Shown: in pieces, positions 17,101 through 25,446 of the stretch
Layout of the letters: each line of letters begins with the position of its first letter
How positions within the stretch are numbered: position 1 is the first letter of the stretch
From: Glo-17 sp964637835
Lineage (GTDB): Bacteria > Krumholzibacteriota > Krumholzibacteriia > LZORAL124-64-63
Assembly (NCBI GenBank): GCA_964637835.1
Contig: CAZWYF010000002.1
Location: forward strand, 1 to 64,000
Length of the DNA stretch: 64,000 bases
Direction of reading: 5' to 3'
Notes under the pieces: model-generated
Seen by the model: the letters and a program-made list of their open reading frames with translations, nothing else
Database searches by the model: none
Told to the model about the DNA's origin: nothing
Position numbers and translations under genes: made by a program

Positions 17101-18261
17101 CATCCCACCGCCACCGGCGACGGCCTGATCGTCTACCAGTACGCCGAGGTGAACAACAACGACACCGGCCGCGGCCACGCCACCGTGGGCCTGCAGGACG
17201 GCCAGGACGGCCTGACCTACACCTACTACGCCGACTACCCCGTGGGTGCGCGGACCCTCGCCGCGGGCCAGGCCATCGCCTGGGTGCCCGCCGGCCCGGA
17301 GGCGCCGGCCACCGCCGCGGTGACGCCCGCGGCGGTGGAGGTGCTGCTGGCGCCGGGCGAACAGCGCGAGGTGACCGTGTCCCTGGCCGCCGGCGGGGCC
17401 GAGGGCGCCGTGCTGCGGTGGCAGGCGGCGCTGGTGGAACCCGCTGCTGCCGACAGGGTTCGCGACGACGACGGCGACGCCACGGCGGACGTGAACGACC
17501 GCACGGTGGAGATGGTGATCCCCGACGGTGGCGAGATCTGGGCCGTGGGCGAGAGCCGCCTGGTCCGCTGGGACGCCAGCCAGGAGGTGGGGGCCGTCCG
17601 GCTGCTGCTCGACCGCGGCCAGGGTTTCGAGACCCTGGTCGACGGACTGGACGCGGCGTCCGGCAGCTGGCCCTGGCTGGTGACGGGCCCCGCGTCGGAC
17701 CAGTGCCGGTTCCGGGTGGTGGACGCCCAGGACGTGCTGGTGAGCGACACCAGCGACGGCCCGTTCACCATCACCGCGGATTTCCCGTGGCTCGATGTCG
17801 GTCCGCTGGCCGGCGAGGTCCCGGCGGGCGAGACGGGGGCGCTGACCGTCGCCCTGGACGCCAGCGGCCTCGCGCCGGGGCCCTACGGCGCCGACCTGGT
17901 GATCCTCAACAGTGCCGGCGAGCCGCTCCTCGTGCCCATCCGCCTGCAGGTGGGCACCTCCACCAGCGCACCGCCCTCCGCGGCGGACCTGGCCCTGGCG
18001 CCCGCCATGCCCAACCCCTTCAACCCGCGCACCACCCTGCGCTTCTCGTTGCCACGCGCCGCCGCGGTCCAGCTCACCGTCCATGATCTGCGCGGCCACC
18101 GGGTGCGCACCCTGCGGGCGGGCACGCTGGCGGCGGGCTCGCACACGGCGGTCTTCGACGGCGTGGGGGACGACGGCCGGGCGCTGCCGTCGGGCACCTA
18201 CGTGGCGCGGTTGCGGGCGGGCGCCGAGGTGATCAGTCGCCGCCTGACGCTCGTGAAGTGA
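14188..18261 (+). CDS. Secreted C25 (gingipain-like) peptidase with C-terminal FlgD-type domain
   Basis: About 1357 residues from the ATG at 14188 (GTGGAGG upstream). A signal peptide with hydrophobic core AIVLLTVAGWAALA precedes a propeptide-like region. The C25 caspase-like domain (about residues 155-480) includes HVCLVGDAGG and MVTCASGSFASDSHG with the probable catalytic cysteine. Where gingipains have the catalytic GHG histidine, this protein reads YRGYLGCSGFS, so the histidine appears replaced. Ig-like and beta-sandwich segments follow. The last 90 residues form an FlgD-type Ig module with MPNPFNP and a final RLTLVK, a C-terminal sorting-type domain common in FCB-related bacteria. TACAAT at 14142 is a weak -10 candidate. 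Confidence 0.85.
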   Translation: MLRSPSSVRHRPVAIHPLAIAIVLLTVAGWAALAAAEIPRPRVLDHDPGALRVHVPVGAAVDEDGEPAAWHGLVAVPPGKRPVLDAAGGPGSLGDLVVMHGVRLAPLRVPAGADGVTLEIRFLDDPAAPPCPVLAETFADLLEASALGGAAVRAQHDEVPGMYLMIVPVVSGIEAVVEPLLDWRRRQGYTVQLASTLQTGTAPSQIKAYIQQVHDTAAVPLAHVCLVGDAGGAVNLATWRENVSGYNGEGDHDYVRLDGDDVLADAHIGRLTARSLAELEGIVAKILAYERTPEVFADPGWYGRAVLVGDPTSSGTSTIYVNQWLKEQLQPLGYTQIDTIWSGPFATQIFQKLNQGASVYTYRGYLGCSGFSPSYIDNLTNGTELPFAVMVTCASGSFASDSHGYSEAMLRNPHGGAIGAVGTATIGTHTRYNNCYFHGVWEGAVNEPDRALGYAHTRGKLELFLQYQASEPDIVEIWSVWNNLMGDPATAMRQARPATAAATYPATLPPEAGAVPVAVTAGGEPRPDRTVTLLQPGLPPVTGRTDAAGEVLLPLPSGAAPGELLVTVTGDDLIPHRGSLQLGAVAAHCAAVDWNWDDTAPGQDGDGLPDPGEVGALTVTVRNLGQSTAPGVSAAMSARTGEVEVSGGAFLLGDLPAGADALAGPWTVTLPADLADGAEAVLALDAAAGDDAWRSRVALPVSAPRLAVAQTQWSALPGQIAELRVTLENTGSVGALGAVATLTPAGGYLLPAGPLTVDLGDLAPGAGAEAAFSLAVSAAAWGGHLAPCRLTIHTATGAVQHLELPLPVGGADAASPVGPGSLGYLAWDSADPAADAPVYWWREIDPTHGGAGQDVGLGDFGYEQDDTRTLDLPFTFRFRGRDYDRISICSNGWVSLGQTYLVHWRNWGLPAAGAPDPLLAVFWDDLQQSGTNRVYHHHDAAAGIYVVQWSRMRNLYDGQQNCQVLLYDPAVHPTATGDGLIVYQYAEVNNNDTGRGHATVGLQDGQDGLTYTYYADYPVGARTLAAGQAIAWVPAGPEAPATAAVTPAAVEVLLAPGEQREVTVSLAAGGAEGAVLRWQAALVEPAAADRVRDDDGDATADVNDRTVEMVIPDGGEIWAVGESRLVRWDASQEVGAVRLLLDRGQGFETLVDGLDAASGSWPWLVTGPASDQCRFRVVDAQDVLVSDTSDGPFTITADFPWLDVGPLAGEVPAGETGALTVALDASGLAPGPYGADLVILNSAGEPLLVPIRLQVGTSTSAPPSAADLALAPAMPNPFNPRTTLRFSLPRAAAVQLTVHDLRGHRVRTLRAGTLAAGSHTAVFDGVGDDGRALPSGTYVARLRAGAEVISRRLTLVK

Positions 18262-18290
18262 TCCGGCCGCGGTCGCGGATCCACCAGACG

Positions 18291-18326
18291 CGAGGAGCCC
18301 CGGCCGTTGCCAGCCGGGGCTCCTCG
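18291..18326. terminator. Bidirectional terminator between the two secreted peptidase genes
   Basis: Perfect 13-bp stem CGAGGAGCCCCGG / CCGGGGCTCCTCG with a 10-base loop, between the convergent C25 and S8 peptidase genes. Confidence 0.85.
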
Positions 18327-18379
18327 TCACTGCGGTCCGGGGCGGCGGGGATGACCGCCGCCAGGATCGGTCTGGAGGG

Positions 18380-21300
18380 TCACTTCACCAGGGCCATGCG
18401 GCCGGTGGCCAGGTGGTCCCCGCTGGCGACGCGGTAGAAGTAGATGCCGGCGGCCACGCTCCGTCCACCGTCGTCCTCCCCACGCCACTGGACCGTGTGC
18501 GTCGCGGCGTCGAGCCGGCCGTCCACCAGGGTGCGGACCACGCGGCCCTTGATGTCGTAGACCATCACCGTGGTGTGCGCCGCGCTCGGCAGGGCGAAGC
18601 GGATGGTGGTCATGGGGTTGAAGGGATTGGGGTAGGCCTGGTCCACGCGGAAGGCCACCGGGATCTGCGGGTCCTCCACCGGCGAGCTGGTGCCGCAACC
18701 GGCCTCCAGGGCGCCGATCAGGCCGCAGCCGCCGCTCTGGTCGGGCGCGCAGGGGCTGGCCTCGGCCACGCGGTAGTCGCCGCCGGCCAGGTCGCAGAAC
18801 AGCGGATCGACGGAGATGTTGCCGTCGGTGCCGGTGGGGTCGTCCACGCCGCCGTACTGGCTGCCGTCGTTGCCGAAGACGTCGTTGCAGCTGAACGTGG
18901 CCGAGCCGCCGCCGGCGTACACGCCGTTGGCCGTCCCGGTCCCGCCGGTGTTGAAGGCGCTGATGCTGTTGCCCAGGGAGAGGCCGGTGCCGGAGGAGTA
19001 GATGCCGGCGCCGCCGGCGGGGCAGTCGTTGTCCACCACGGTCAGGTTGGCCAGGGTGGCCGTGGTCACGGTGGTCAGGTTCAGCGCGCCGCCGAAGAGC
19101 AACGTCTGGCTGCCGGAGATCACGCTGTTGCTGAGGTTGACCTCCGGACAGGTGGCGAACTGCAGGCCGCCGCCGGACTGGGCGCCGTTGTCGGCCACGG
19201 TCAGGCCGCTGGCGGTGACCGTCGCCCCGGTGGCGTAGAGGCCGCCACCGGTCATGAAGGTGGCCGCCGCGGTCTGCACGTTGCCGCTGACCACCACGTC
19301 CTCGAGCTCGTGGATCCCGCCGGCGAGGTGCAGGCCGGCCCCGCTGAGGCGGGCGGAGTTGCCGGAGACCTCGCCGCCGATCATGGTCAGGCCCGCGGTG
19401 GCGTTCAGCTCGCCGACGTAGATGCCGCCGCCGCGCTCGAGGCCCAGATTGCCGCTGACCACCACGTCCGTCAGCACCGGCGCCGCATCGATGATGTGCA
19501 TGCCGCCGCCCACCGGCGGGTGGCTGAAGTTGTCGGCGAAGGGCGTGTTGTCGATGATCTGCACGCTGGTCAGCGTCGGCGTGCCGCGATAGATGAAGAC
19601 GCCGGCGCCCAGGATGCCGGTGTTGTCCTCGATCACCAGGTTCTCCAGCACGGCCTGGGAGTTGTTCAGGGCGATGCCGCCGCCGAGGCCGACCTGGGAG
19701 TTGTCGCCCACCACGTTGCCGGTGATGGTCAGGTTGCGCAGGGTGGGCGAGGTGCCGTTGATCATCACGCCGCCGCCGTAACGGCCGGAGTAGGGGATGT
19801 TGGAGAAGCTGCGGCCCCCGCCGCCGGTGACCAGGAAGCCATCCACCACGGTGGTGGGCTCCACGGTGCCGTTGAACTGCAGGGCCGGACCGGTGGGGTC
19901 GCCATCGATGGTGGTGGGCGTGCCCAGGGGGTCGCGGGCGGTGTAGCTGGCGTCGTAGCCGCCCAGCAACTGGAGGCCCTTGCCCAGCATGGTCACCGGC
20001 CCGAGGATCTCGCTGGCGCGCACCTTGATGGTGTCGCCCTCGGCGGCCGAGCTGAGGGCGTCGGACAGCTCGAGGAACTCGCCGGGCACCTGCTGGACGT
20101 CATCGCCCAGGGCCTTCAGCAGGTTCACGCGACCGGCGCCGAGCAGGTCCTCGAAGCCGGGGTTGAGGTGGTCGATGTCGTCGCAGCTGTCGCGTAGCAG
20201 CTGGGAGACCTCGACGCTGGACAGGCCCGGCAGGGCCGACCAGACCAGCGCAGCGGCTCCGGCGGCCAGGGGCGAGGCGAAGCTGGTGCCCTGGGTGGTG
20301 TTGTAGATGCTCGCGTCGTTGAAGCGATCGTAGCCCGTGGTGTAGATCGACGCGCCGGGAGCGCAGAGGTCCACCCAGGTGCCGTAGTTGGAGAAGCTGG
20401 CCTTGCCGTCATCGCTGTTGGTGGCCGCCACGCCGAGCACGCGGGTGTCCGAGCCGCTGCCATCGGGATAGCCATTGAGGTAGGAGGCGTCCTGGTTGTT
20501 GTCGTTGCCGGCGGCGGTGAAGATCAGGCAGCCGTTGTTCACGGCGCTCCGCACCGCGTTGCTCAGGAACGAACTGCTGCCCCAGGAGGCGTTGAGGATC
20601 TTCGCCCCGTTGGTCGCGGCGTAGATGATGCCCTGGGCGGCGAAGTCCATGCGGACCACGCCCTGGGTCTCGCCGTCGGGCAGCCAGCCCACGCGGATGG
20701 CCATGATCTTGCAGCCGGGCGCGGTGCCGGCGATGCCGATGCCGTTGTCGGTCAGGGGCGCCACCACGCCGGCGCAGTTGGTGCCGTGGCTCTCGTAGTC
20801 GGAGGGGTCGTTGTCCTCGTCCTCGACATCCTCGTCCGGCCAGCCGGCGCTCGCCGGCAGGTCCACGAAGTCCCAGCCGCGGATGTCGTCCACCTTGCCG
20901 TTGCCGTCGTCGTCCACGCCGGGGGTGCCGTAGTACTCGGCCCAGTTGGTCCAGATGGCGCCGTTGACCTTGTCGGGGTGCGGGCCGCCCAGGTCCGGGT
21001 GACGCCAGTGCACGCCCGAGTCGATCACCGCGACGATCACGTTGCTGTCGCCGAGGGACTCGGCCCAGCCGCCGAGGGCGCGGATGTCGGCGCCGCCGAG
21101 GCTGGTGTTGCGCAGGTAGTACTGGTTGTTGAGGTCGTCGGGGTAGAAGGCCGTGCCGTAGTTCTTGCAGATGTCCACCGCCCGGGCCTCGAGCACCTCG
21201 GGGAGCTTCGCGTAGTCGGCGAGCACGTCCTGCAGGCCGGCGGCGGCGGGGAAGTCCACGGCGTAGGTGCGGTCGAGCACGTCGGCGTCCGACTTGCTGG

Positions 21301-21556
21301 CCAGCCTGGCGGGCATGTCGCCGTAGAGCGGGGCGATCCCGGTGACGCCGTGCTTGACGGCCAGGGCGTCCAGGCCGGCGAGTCCGGTCCGGGGCACGGC
21401 GCCGCTCTTGTCGACGGCCAGCTTCACACCCGGCTGGACGGTGATGACGACCCGATCGGGCACCTGCCCGATCACCGAGGAATTCTCGAACGTGGCGGCG
21501 GCCGCCGCGCTGCAAAGCACGGTGAGCAGGACCGCGGCCAGGGTGAGCTTCTGCAT
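18380..21556 (-). CDS. Secreted S8 subtilisin-like peptidase with beta-helix and FlgD-type C-terminus
   Basis: About 1058 residues from the ATG at 21556 (GGAGAGG upstream). After the signal peptide (MQKLTLAAVLLTVLCSAAAA) and propeptide comes the S8 domain with the full triad: Asp in VIVAVIDSGVHWRHPDL, His in ESHGTNCAGVVAP and Ser in TQGTSFASPLAAG. Residues of about 590-930 look like a right-handed parallel beta-helix, with many GGG/N-rich turns (GGGIYVG, GGGLYATG). The end is an FlgD-type Ig module (AYPNPFNPMTTIRFALP...GRMALVK), as in the convergent C25 peptidase, so both are probably exported by the same C-terminal-signal route. An in-frame extension to 21751 lacks a ribosome-binding site. 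Confidence 0.92.
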   Translation of the reverse strand: MQKLTLAAVLLTVLCSAAAAATFENSSVIGQVPDRVVITVQPGVKLAVDKSGAVPRTGLAGLDALAVKHGVTGIAPLYGDMPARLASKSDADVLDRTYAVDFPAAAGLQDVLADYAKLPEVLEARAVDICKNYGTAFYPDDLNNQYYLRNTSLGGADIRALGGWAESLGDSNVIVAVIDSGVHWRHPDLGGPHPDKVNGAIWTNWAEYYGTPGVDDDGNGKVDDIRGWDFVDLPASAGWPDEDVEDEDNDPSDYESHGTNCAGVVAPLTDNGIGIAGTAPGCKIMAIRVGWLPDGETQGVVRMDFAAQGIIYAATNGAKILNASWGSSSFLSNAVRSAVNNGCLIFTAAGNDNNQDASYLNGYPDGSGSDTRVLGVAATNSDDGKASFSNYGTWVDLCAPGASIYTTGYDRFNDASIYNTTQGTSFASPLAAGAAALVWSALPGLSSVEVSQLLRDSCDDIDHLNPGFEDLLGAGRVNLLKALGDDVQQVPGEFLELSDALSSAAEGDTIKVRASEILGPVTMLGKGLQLLGGYDASYTARDPLGTPTTIDGDPTGPALQFNGTVEPTTVVDGFLVTGGGGRSFSNIPYSGRYGGGVMINGTSPTLRNLTITGNVVGDNSQVGLGGGIALNNSQAVLENLVIEDNTGILGAGVFIYRGTPTLTSVQIIDNTPFADNFSHPPVGGGMHIIDAAPVLTDVVVSGNLGLERGGGIYVGELNATAGLTMIGGEVSGNSARLSGAGLHLAGGIHELEDVVVSGNVQTAAATFMTGGGLYATGATVTASGLTVADNGAQSGGGLQFATCPEVNLSNSVISGSQTLLFGGALNLTTVTTATLANLTVVDNDCPAGGAGIYSSGTGLSLGNSISAFNTGGTGTANGVYAGGGSATFSCNDVFGNDGSQYGGVDDPTGTDGNISVDPLFCDLAGGDYRVAEASPCAPDQSGGCGLIGALEAGCGTSSPVEDPQIPVAFRVDQAYPNPFNPMTTIRFALPSAAHTTVMVYDIKGRVVRTLVDGRLDAATHTVQWRGEDDGGRSVAAGIYFYRVASGDHLATGRMALVK

Positions 21557-21632
21557 GAGGACCTCTCCTGGTGACATGGAGCGAGGCGCACGGGATGGCC
21601 GGCGTGCGCGGGAAACACGACCTGGACCCATC

Positions 21633-21661
21633 AGGATAGCGGAATTCCATCGCGGTATCAA
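21633..21661 (-). promoter_or_regulatory. Candidate promoter of the S8 peptidase gene
   Basis: On the minus strand TTGATA (21661-21656) and TATCCT (21638-21633) are exactly 17 bases apart, giving a leader of about 70 bases to the ATG at 21556. The patch is AT-rich for this genome. Confidence 0.6.
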
Positions 21662-21729
21662 TTCCCGTGGCGGTATGTTAAAAAGATCTCCCGGCCCGCC
21701 GCCGGGTGCCCCACGCGCGGACAGGAGCC

Positions 21730-22917
21730 ATGACGGACCGCAAACCACCACTGGACATCGTCTTCCTCGAGCCCTACGACGGGGGATCCCACCGGGATTT
21801 CCGCGAGGGACTCGCCCGCCATTCGCACCATCGCCTGCGGGCGTTCACCCTCCCGCCGCGGTCCTGGAAATGGCGGATGCGTGGCGCCGCGGTCTGGTTC
21901 GCCGAGCGGCTGAATGCCGATCCCGGACCCTGCGACCTGATCCTGGCGACCAGCCTGCTGAACCTCGCGGACCTCCGCGGCCTGTTGCGGCGCCCCCTGG
22001 ACCGCGTGCCGCTGGTGCTCTACATGCACGAGAACCAGCTCACCTACCCCCTCTCGCCGCGAGAGCGGTTCGATTTCCACTTCGGCTTCACCAGCATCGT
22101 CAGCGCCCTGGCGGCCGATCACGTGGTCTTCAACTCCGACTTCCACCGCGAGGGCTTTCTCGACGCGGTGCCGGAGCACCTCGGCCGTATGCCCGGGGCC
22201 GTGCCCCGCGGCGTGCGCGAGCGCCTGGACGCGCGCAGCTCCGTCCTGCCGGTCGGCCTGTCCCGTGAGCCTCATGGCCAGCCGCCGCGGTGGCTCGGTT
22301 CGCCCGGCGCTGCCGGGGACGCCAGACCGTGGCCCCGGGATGGCCGCCGGCCACTGCTGGTCTGGAATCATCGCTGGGAGTTCGACAAGCGTCCGGAGTG
22401 GTTCGCCGCCGCGGTGGCGGCGCTCCTGGACCGCGAGCTGGACTTCGCGGTGGCGCTGCTGGGCGACCGCCGCCACGACCACGCCGTGTTCTCCCCGCTG
22501 GCCGCTCGGCTGGGCGATCGTTGTGTCCAGGACGGGTTCCTGGCCGACCGCGGCGCCTACCAGGCCCTGCTCGCGCGGGGCGACGTGGTGGTCAGCTGCG
22601 CGGCCCAGGAGAACTTCGGCATCGCCGTGGCCGAGGCCATCCACGCGGGCTGCTATCCGGTCTTGCCCCGCGAGCAGGTCTATCCGAGTCTGTACGGGAC
22701 CCGCTGCCGGGGTCGTCACTTCTACGACGGCCCCGGACAGCTCGCCGACCTCCTGGCCGAGCTGATCGGTGGCACGCGGTGCGGGCACGTGTGCTCCCTG
22801 GCGAGCGACTGCGATGCGTTCTGCTGGTCGCAGCTGGTGCCGCGCTACGACGCGCTGCTGGACCGGGTCGCCGCCACCGGGGGAAAGGAGGGCCCATGGC
22901 CCGGCGATGCTACCTGA
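21730..22917 (+). CDS. tRNA-queuosine alpha-mannosyltransferase-like glycosyltransferase
   Basis: 395 residues from the ATG at 21730 (CAGGAG upstream). The N-terminal DUF3524/QTMAN domain is clear: FLEPYDGGSHRDF, then LYMHENQLTYPLSPRERFDFHFGFTS and DHVVFNSDFHREGFL. The GT-B C-terminal half has WNHRWEFDKRPEWF and the sugar-nucleotide segment SCAAQENFGIAVAEAIHAGC. The animal member (QTMAN/GTDC1) transfers mannose to queuosine in tRNA-Asp; bacterial members are inferred to do the same or a related reaction. With queG and queF within 11 kb this fits modification of queuosine. It overlaps the HAD phosphatase gene by 22 bases. Confidence 0.88.
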   Translation: MTDRKPPLDIVFLEPYDGGSHRDFREGLARHSHHRLRAFTLPPRSWKWRMRGAAVWFAERLNADPGPCDLILATSLLNLADLRGLLRRPLDRVPLVLYMHENQLTYPLSPRERFDFHFGFTSIVSALAADHVVFNSDFHREGFLDAVPEHLGRMPGAVPRGVRERLDARSSVLPVGLSREPHGQPPRWLGSPGAAGDARPWPRDGRRPLLVWNHRWEFDKRPEWFAAAVAALLDRELDFAVALLGDRRHDHAVFSPLAARLGDRCVQDGFLADRGAYQALLARGDVVVSCAAQENFGIAVAEAIHAGCYPVLPREQVYPSLYGTRCRGRHFYDGPGQLADLLAELIGGTRCGHVCSLASDCDAFCWSQLVPRYDALLDRVAATGGKEGPWPGDAT

Positions 22918-23696
22918 TCGACGTCGAGGGCGTCCTGGTGGTGGACAAGAGCTACCGTCCGGTACCGGGTTCGGTGCCCTGGCTCGCCGGCCTGGCGGAG
23001 GCCGGCATCTCCTGGCGCCTGGTGAGCAACAACACCACGCACCGGCCGGAGGATCTGGTGTCCGCCCTGCGCCGGGCCGGGTTTCCGGTGGAACGGGAGC
23101 AGGTGGTGGGCGCCCTGGAGACCGGGCTGCGGTGGCTGCGCGACCAGGGTCTGGAGCGCCTCGGCTGGCTGGGGGCATCGGACCTGCGGCCCTGGCTCGA
23201 GGCGCAGGGGTTCGAGACGGTCCTCCCGTCGGCGCCGTCCTGCGACGCGGTGGTGCTGGGCGTCTGCCCCGAGCTGCGGGTGGCCGACCTCGACCGGGCC
23301 CTCGCCTGGCTGCGTGGCGGCGCCGTGCTGCTCAGCCTGCATCGCAACCGCTTCTGGCAGGACGCCAGCGGTGGGGCCCGGCTGGGGCCGGGCGCCTGGG
23401 CGGCGGCGCTCGAGGCCGCCGTGCCGGAGGTGCGCGCGGTCACCGCGGGCAAGCCCGAGGCTGCGGTCTATCGCGCGGCCCTGGAATCTCTTGGCGCCGA
23501 CCCCGCCGAGGCGCTATTTATCAGCGATGATCCCTTCACCGATCTCGCCGGGGCCCGCCGGCTCGGCCTGGCCACCGTCCTGGTCCTCAGCGGCAAGTAC
23601 CGCGACCGGGGGATCCTCGACACCCTCGCCGCCGACGAGCAGCCCGACCTGGTGCTCGCGCGGCCCGATCAGCTGACCAAGGACGCCATCGCGTGA
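22896..23696 (+). CDS. HAD-superfamily phosphatase (NagD/LHPP-like)
   Basis: 266 residues. Motif I is YLIDVEGVLVVDKS, with the nucleophile Asp but a Glu-Gly in place of the usual Asp-Gly, so the second acid is Glu. Motif II is RLVSNNTTHRPEDL, the NagD-type SNNTT signature; the motif III lysine lies in TAGKPEAAVY and motif IV in ALFISDDPFTDLAGARRLG. The NagD family dephosphorylates nucleotides and sugar phosphates. Start at 22896 follows AAGGAGG and lies inside the mannosyltransferase gene; its stop overlaps the next start (GTGA). It probably acts in the same pathway as its neighbour, but this is inference. Confidence 0.9.
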   Translation: MARRCYLIDVEGVLVVDKSYRPVPGSVPWLAGLAEAGISWRLVSNNTTHRPEDLVSALRRAGFPVEREQVVGALETGLRWLRDQGLERLGWLGASDLRPWLEAQGFETVLPSAPSCDAVVLGVCPELRVADLDRALAWLRGGAVLLSLHRNRFWQDASGGARLGPGAWAAALEAAVPEVRAVTAGKPEAAVYRAALESLGADPAEALFISDDPFTDLAGARRLGLATVLVLSGKYRDRGILDTLAADEQPDLVLARPDQLTKDAIA

Positions 23697-24583
23697 AGCC
23701 CGATACCCGCGAAGACTACCCCAGCAATCCCCAGCGACGCGAGCGCCTGGAGGCCAACACCCTCACCGCGTGGGACCTGCAGCGCACCCGCGAGGGCCGG
23801 TCCCGGGAGCCGCGCGTGCGCCAGATGGTCTTCAAGACCCACGAGCGGCTGCGGTCGCTGGCGGAGGCGGAGCTGGGCGTGCCCAGGCACCAGCGGTCGT
23901 TCCTGCGCGCGGGCGAACCGGGCGCGCCGGGCGTGCTGCTGGTGCACGGCCCGGAGCAGTCGCCCGCGGAGGTGGTCCCCCTGGCGCGCACGCTCCATGA
24001 CGGCGGCTGCACGGTGCACGGGCTGTTGCTGGCCGACTACGGCCACGGCATGACCGACCGGCCGGAGGCGCGCTGGCGGGCTTCCCTGCAGCAGGTGCGC
24101 CTGGGGTACCGTCTGCTGGCGGAGACCTGCGCGCACGTGCACGTCGTGGGGCTGGGCTTCGGCGCCACCCTGGCGTTGCACCTGGCCGGCCGCGAGCCGG
24201 TGGCGTCGCTGGTGCTGCTGGCCCCGGCGCTGGTGCCGCGCGTGGGGCTGGGCGTGCGCGTCCTGCAGTCGCTGAACCTGCTGCGCCTGCCGCCGGTGCG
24301 TCGCCGGCTGGGCTTGCAGGTGGATGCCATCGAGGGCATGCGGGCGGCGCAGGATCTGGTGGGTCGCCTCGACGTGCCCATCCTCGGCGCCCAGTGCGAT
24401 GACGATCCCCGCGTCTCGCCCCATTCGCTGCGCCTGCTCCAGAAGCGGTCGCACCATGGCCAGTCGCGCTTCCAGGCCTTTCCCGCCGGGGGCCACGACG
24501 TGCTCGCCGCCCACGGGGCGGAGGGCCTCGAGGCGGACATCCTCGCCTTCGTCCGGGAGACGACGCCCGACCGTCAGGACTGA
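23693..24583 (+). CDS. Alpha/beta-hydrolase-fold protein lacking the nucleophile serine
   Basis: 296 residues starting at a GTG (23693) that overlaps the HAD gene stop. The fold is clear: VLLVHGPEQSP oxyanion region, nucleophile elbow VHVVGLGFGATLALHLAG, acid strand LGAQCDDDPRVSP and a late histidine in AGGHDVLAAHG. The nucleophile elbow reads G-L-G-F-G, so the expected Ser (or Cys/Asp) is Gly; catalysis by the usual mechanism is unlikely unless another residue serves. Third gene of the mannosyltransferase-HAD operon. It may be a binding or scaffold protein, or a pseudoenzyme. Confidence 0.8.
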   Translation: MKPDTREDYPSNPQRRERLEANTLTAWDLQRTREGRSREPRVRQMVFKTHERLRSLAEAELGVPRHQRSFLRAGEPGAPGVLLVHGPEQSPAEVVPLARTLHDGGCTVHGLLLADYGHGMTDRPEARWRASLQQVRLGYRLLAETCAHVHVVGLGFGATLALHLAGREPVASLVLLAPALVPRVGLGVRVLQSLNLLRLPPVRRRLGLQVDAIEGMRAAQDLVGRLDVPILGAQCDDDPRVSPHSLRLLQKRSHHGQSRFQAFPAGGHDVLAAHGAEGLEADILAFVRETTPDRQD

Positions 24584-24592
24584 TCGCTCCGC

Positions 24593-25225
24593 TCAGGCGG
24601 CGCCGGATCCCGGGTCGCGGAGCAGCCACGCGAGCTCGGCGTCGTCCAGCCGGGCCCCCAGTCCCAGTCGCCGGCGCGCCAGGGTCTGCAGCACGTGCAC
24701 GTAGTCATCCAGGTTCCGGGCCAGCTTGCGCCAGACCGCCACGGTCCCCGGCCGGTCGCCGGCACGGCCAGCGAGCCGATCGGCGGCGAACTGGTATCCC
24801 CGCAGGGCCACCTCGCGATCGCGCCGGCGGGTCTCCGCCATGGTCATCCGCCAGCCACGGACGCGGCGGCGGACCAGGTCCCCGCGGTCGAAGAGTCCCA
24901 GCCCCAGCAGCCGGTGGTCGGCCTGGCGGGCGGCGCGCCAGGCCACCTCGCTGGTCTCCGTCGCCGGGTCCGGCGGCAGGAGCAGCGGGTCGCGGCCGGG
25001 CCTGATGCCGCCGCGGCCGTCGTGGGTGGCCCAGTCGCTCAGCCGGTCGGCGAGGTAGACGTTGACGTCCTCGTCCGGGCCGGCGGCGTTGGTGGGGAAG
25101 TCCGAGGCGGCGCGGGCCTCCAGCAACTGCTCGATGAAGTACCAGGATACCGGCCGCGGGCCCTCCCAGGCGGGAAAGAGGCTGCGGTAGCGGACCGGGC
25201 GCGGACTCGACGTGGCGACGCTCAT
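24593..25225 (-). CDS. Uncharacterised protein
   Basis: About 210 residues from the ATG at 25225, preceded by GGAGG. I recognise no family. It is soluble, very rich in Arg, Asp, Leu and Trp, with segments WYFIEQLLEARAASDFP and NVYLADRLSDWATHDGRGG and helical Arg-rich stretches near the C-terminus (RKLARNLDDYVHVLQTLARRRLGLG). No signal peptide or membrane helix. It is divergent from the coiled-coil membrane protein gene and ends 10 bases from the alpha/beta-hydrolase 3' end. Codon use matches its neighbours, so it is very probably a real gene. Confidence 0.75.
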   Translation of the reverse strand: MSVATSSPRPVRYRSLFPAWEGPRPVSWYFIEQLLEARAASDFPTNAAGPDEDVNVYLADRLSDWATHDGRGGIRPGRDPLLLPPDPATETSEVAWRAARQADHRLLGLGLFDRGDLVRRRVRGWRMTMAETRRRDREVALRGYQFAADRLAGRAGDRPGTVAVWRKLARNLDDYVHVLQTLARRRLGLGARLDDAELAWLLRDPGSGAA

Positions 25226-25446
25226 GACCACCTCCAGGCGGAGCGGGTTGCCCCGGTCCCTGCAGGGCGCGTGCCCGGCAGGTTCTGAGGAATGAAGCGC
25301 CCGGTTGCAGTCTCGTGATCGCGTTGGCGAGGCTGGCGGTCGGATCGGCGCCGGCACCGCCTCATTTCCTGCTACGGTTCCCTGCCGCCCTGCCGATAGG
25401 CCACCCAGATGTTTACCGTTTTCCCGTGCCTGGAGAGGTCAACGGC

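Noticed and set aside
14158..18330. 1390-codon minus-strand frame opposite the C25 peptidase
   Set aside because: Low-complexity G/A/V/H-rich translation without motifs; the plus strand has signal peptide, C25 and FlgD domains.
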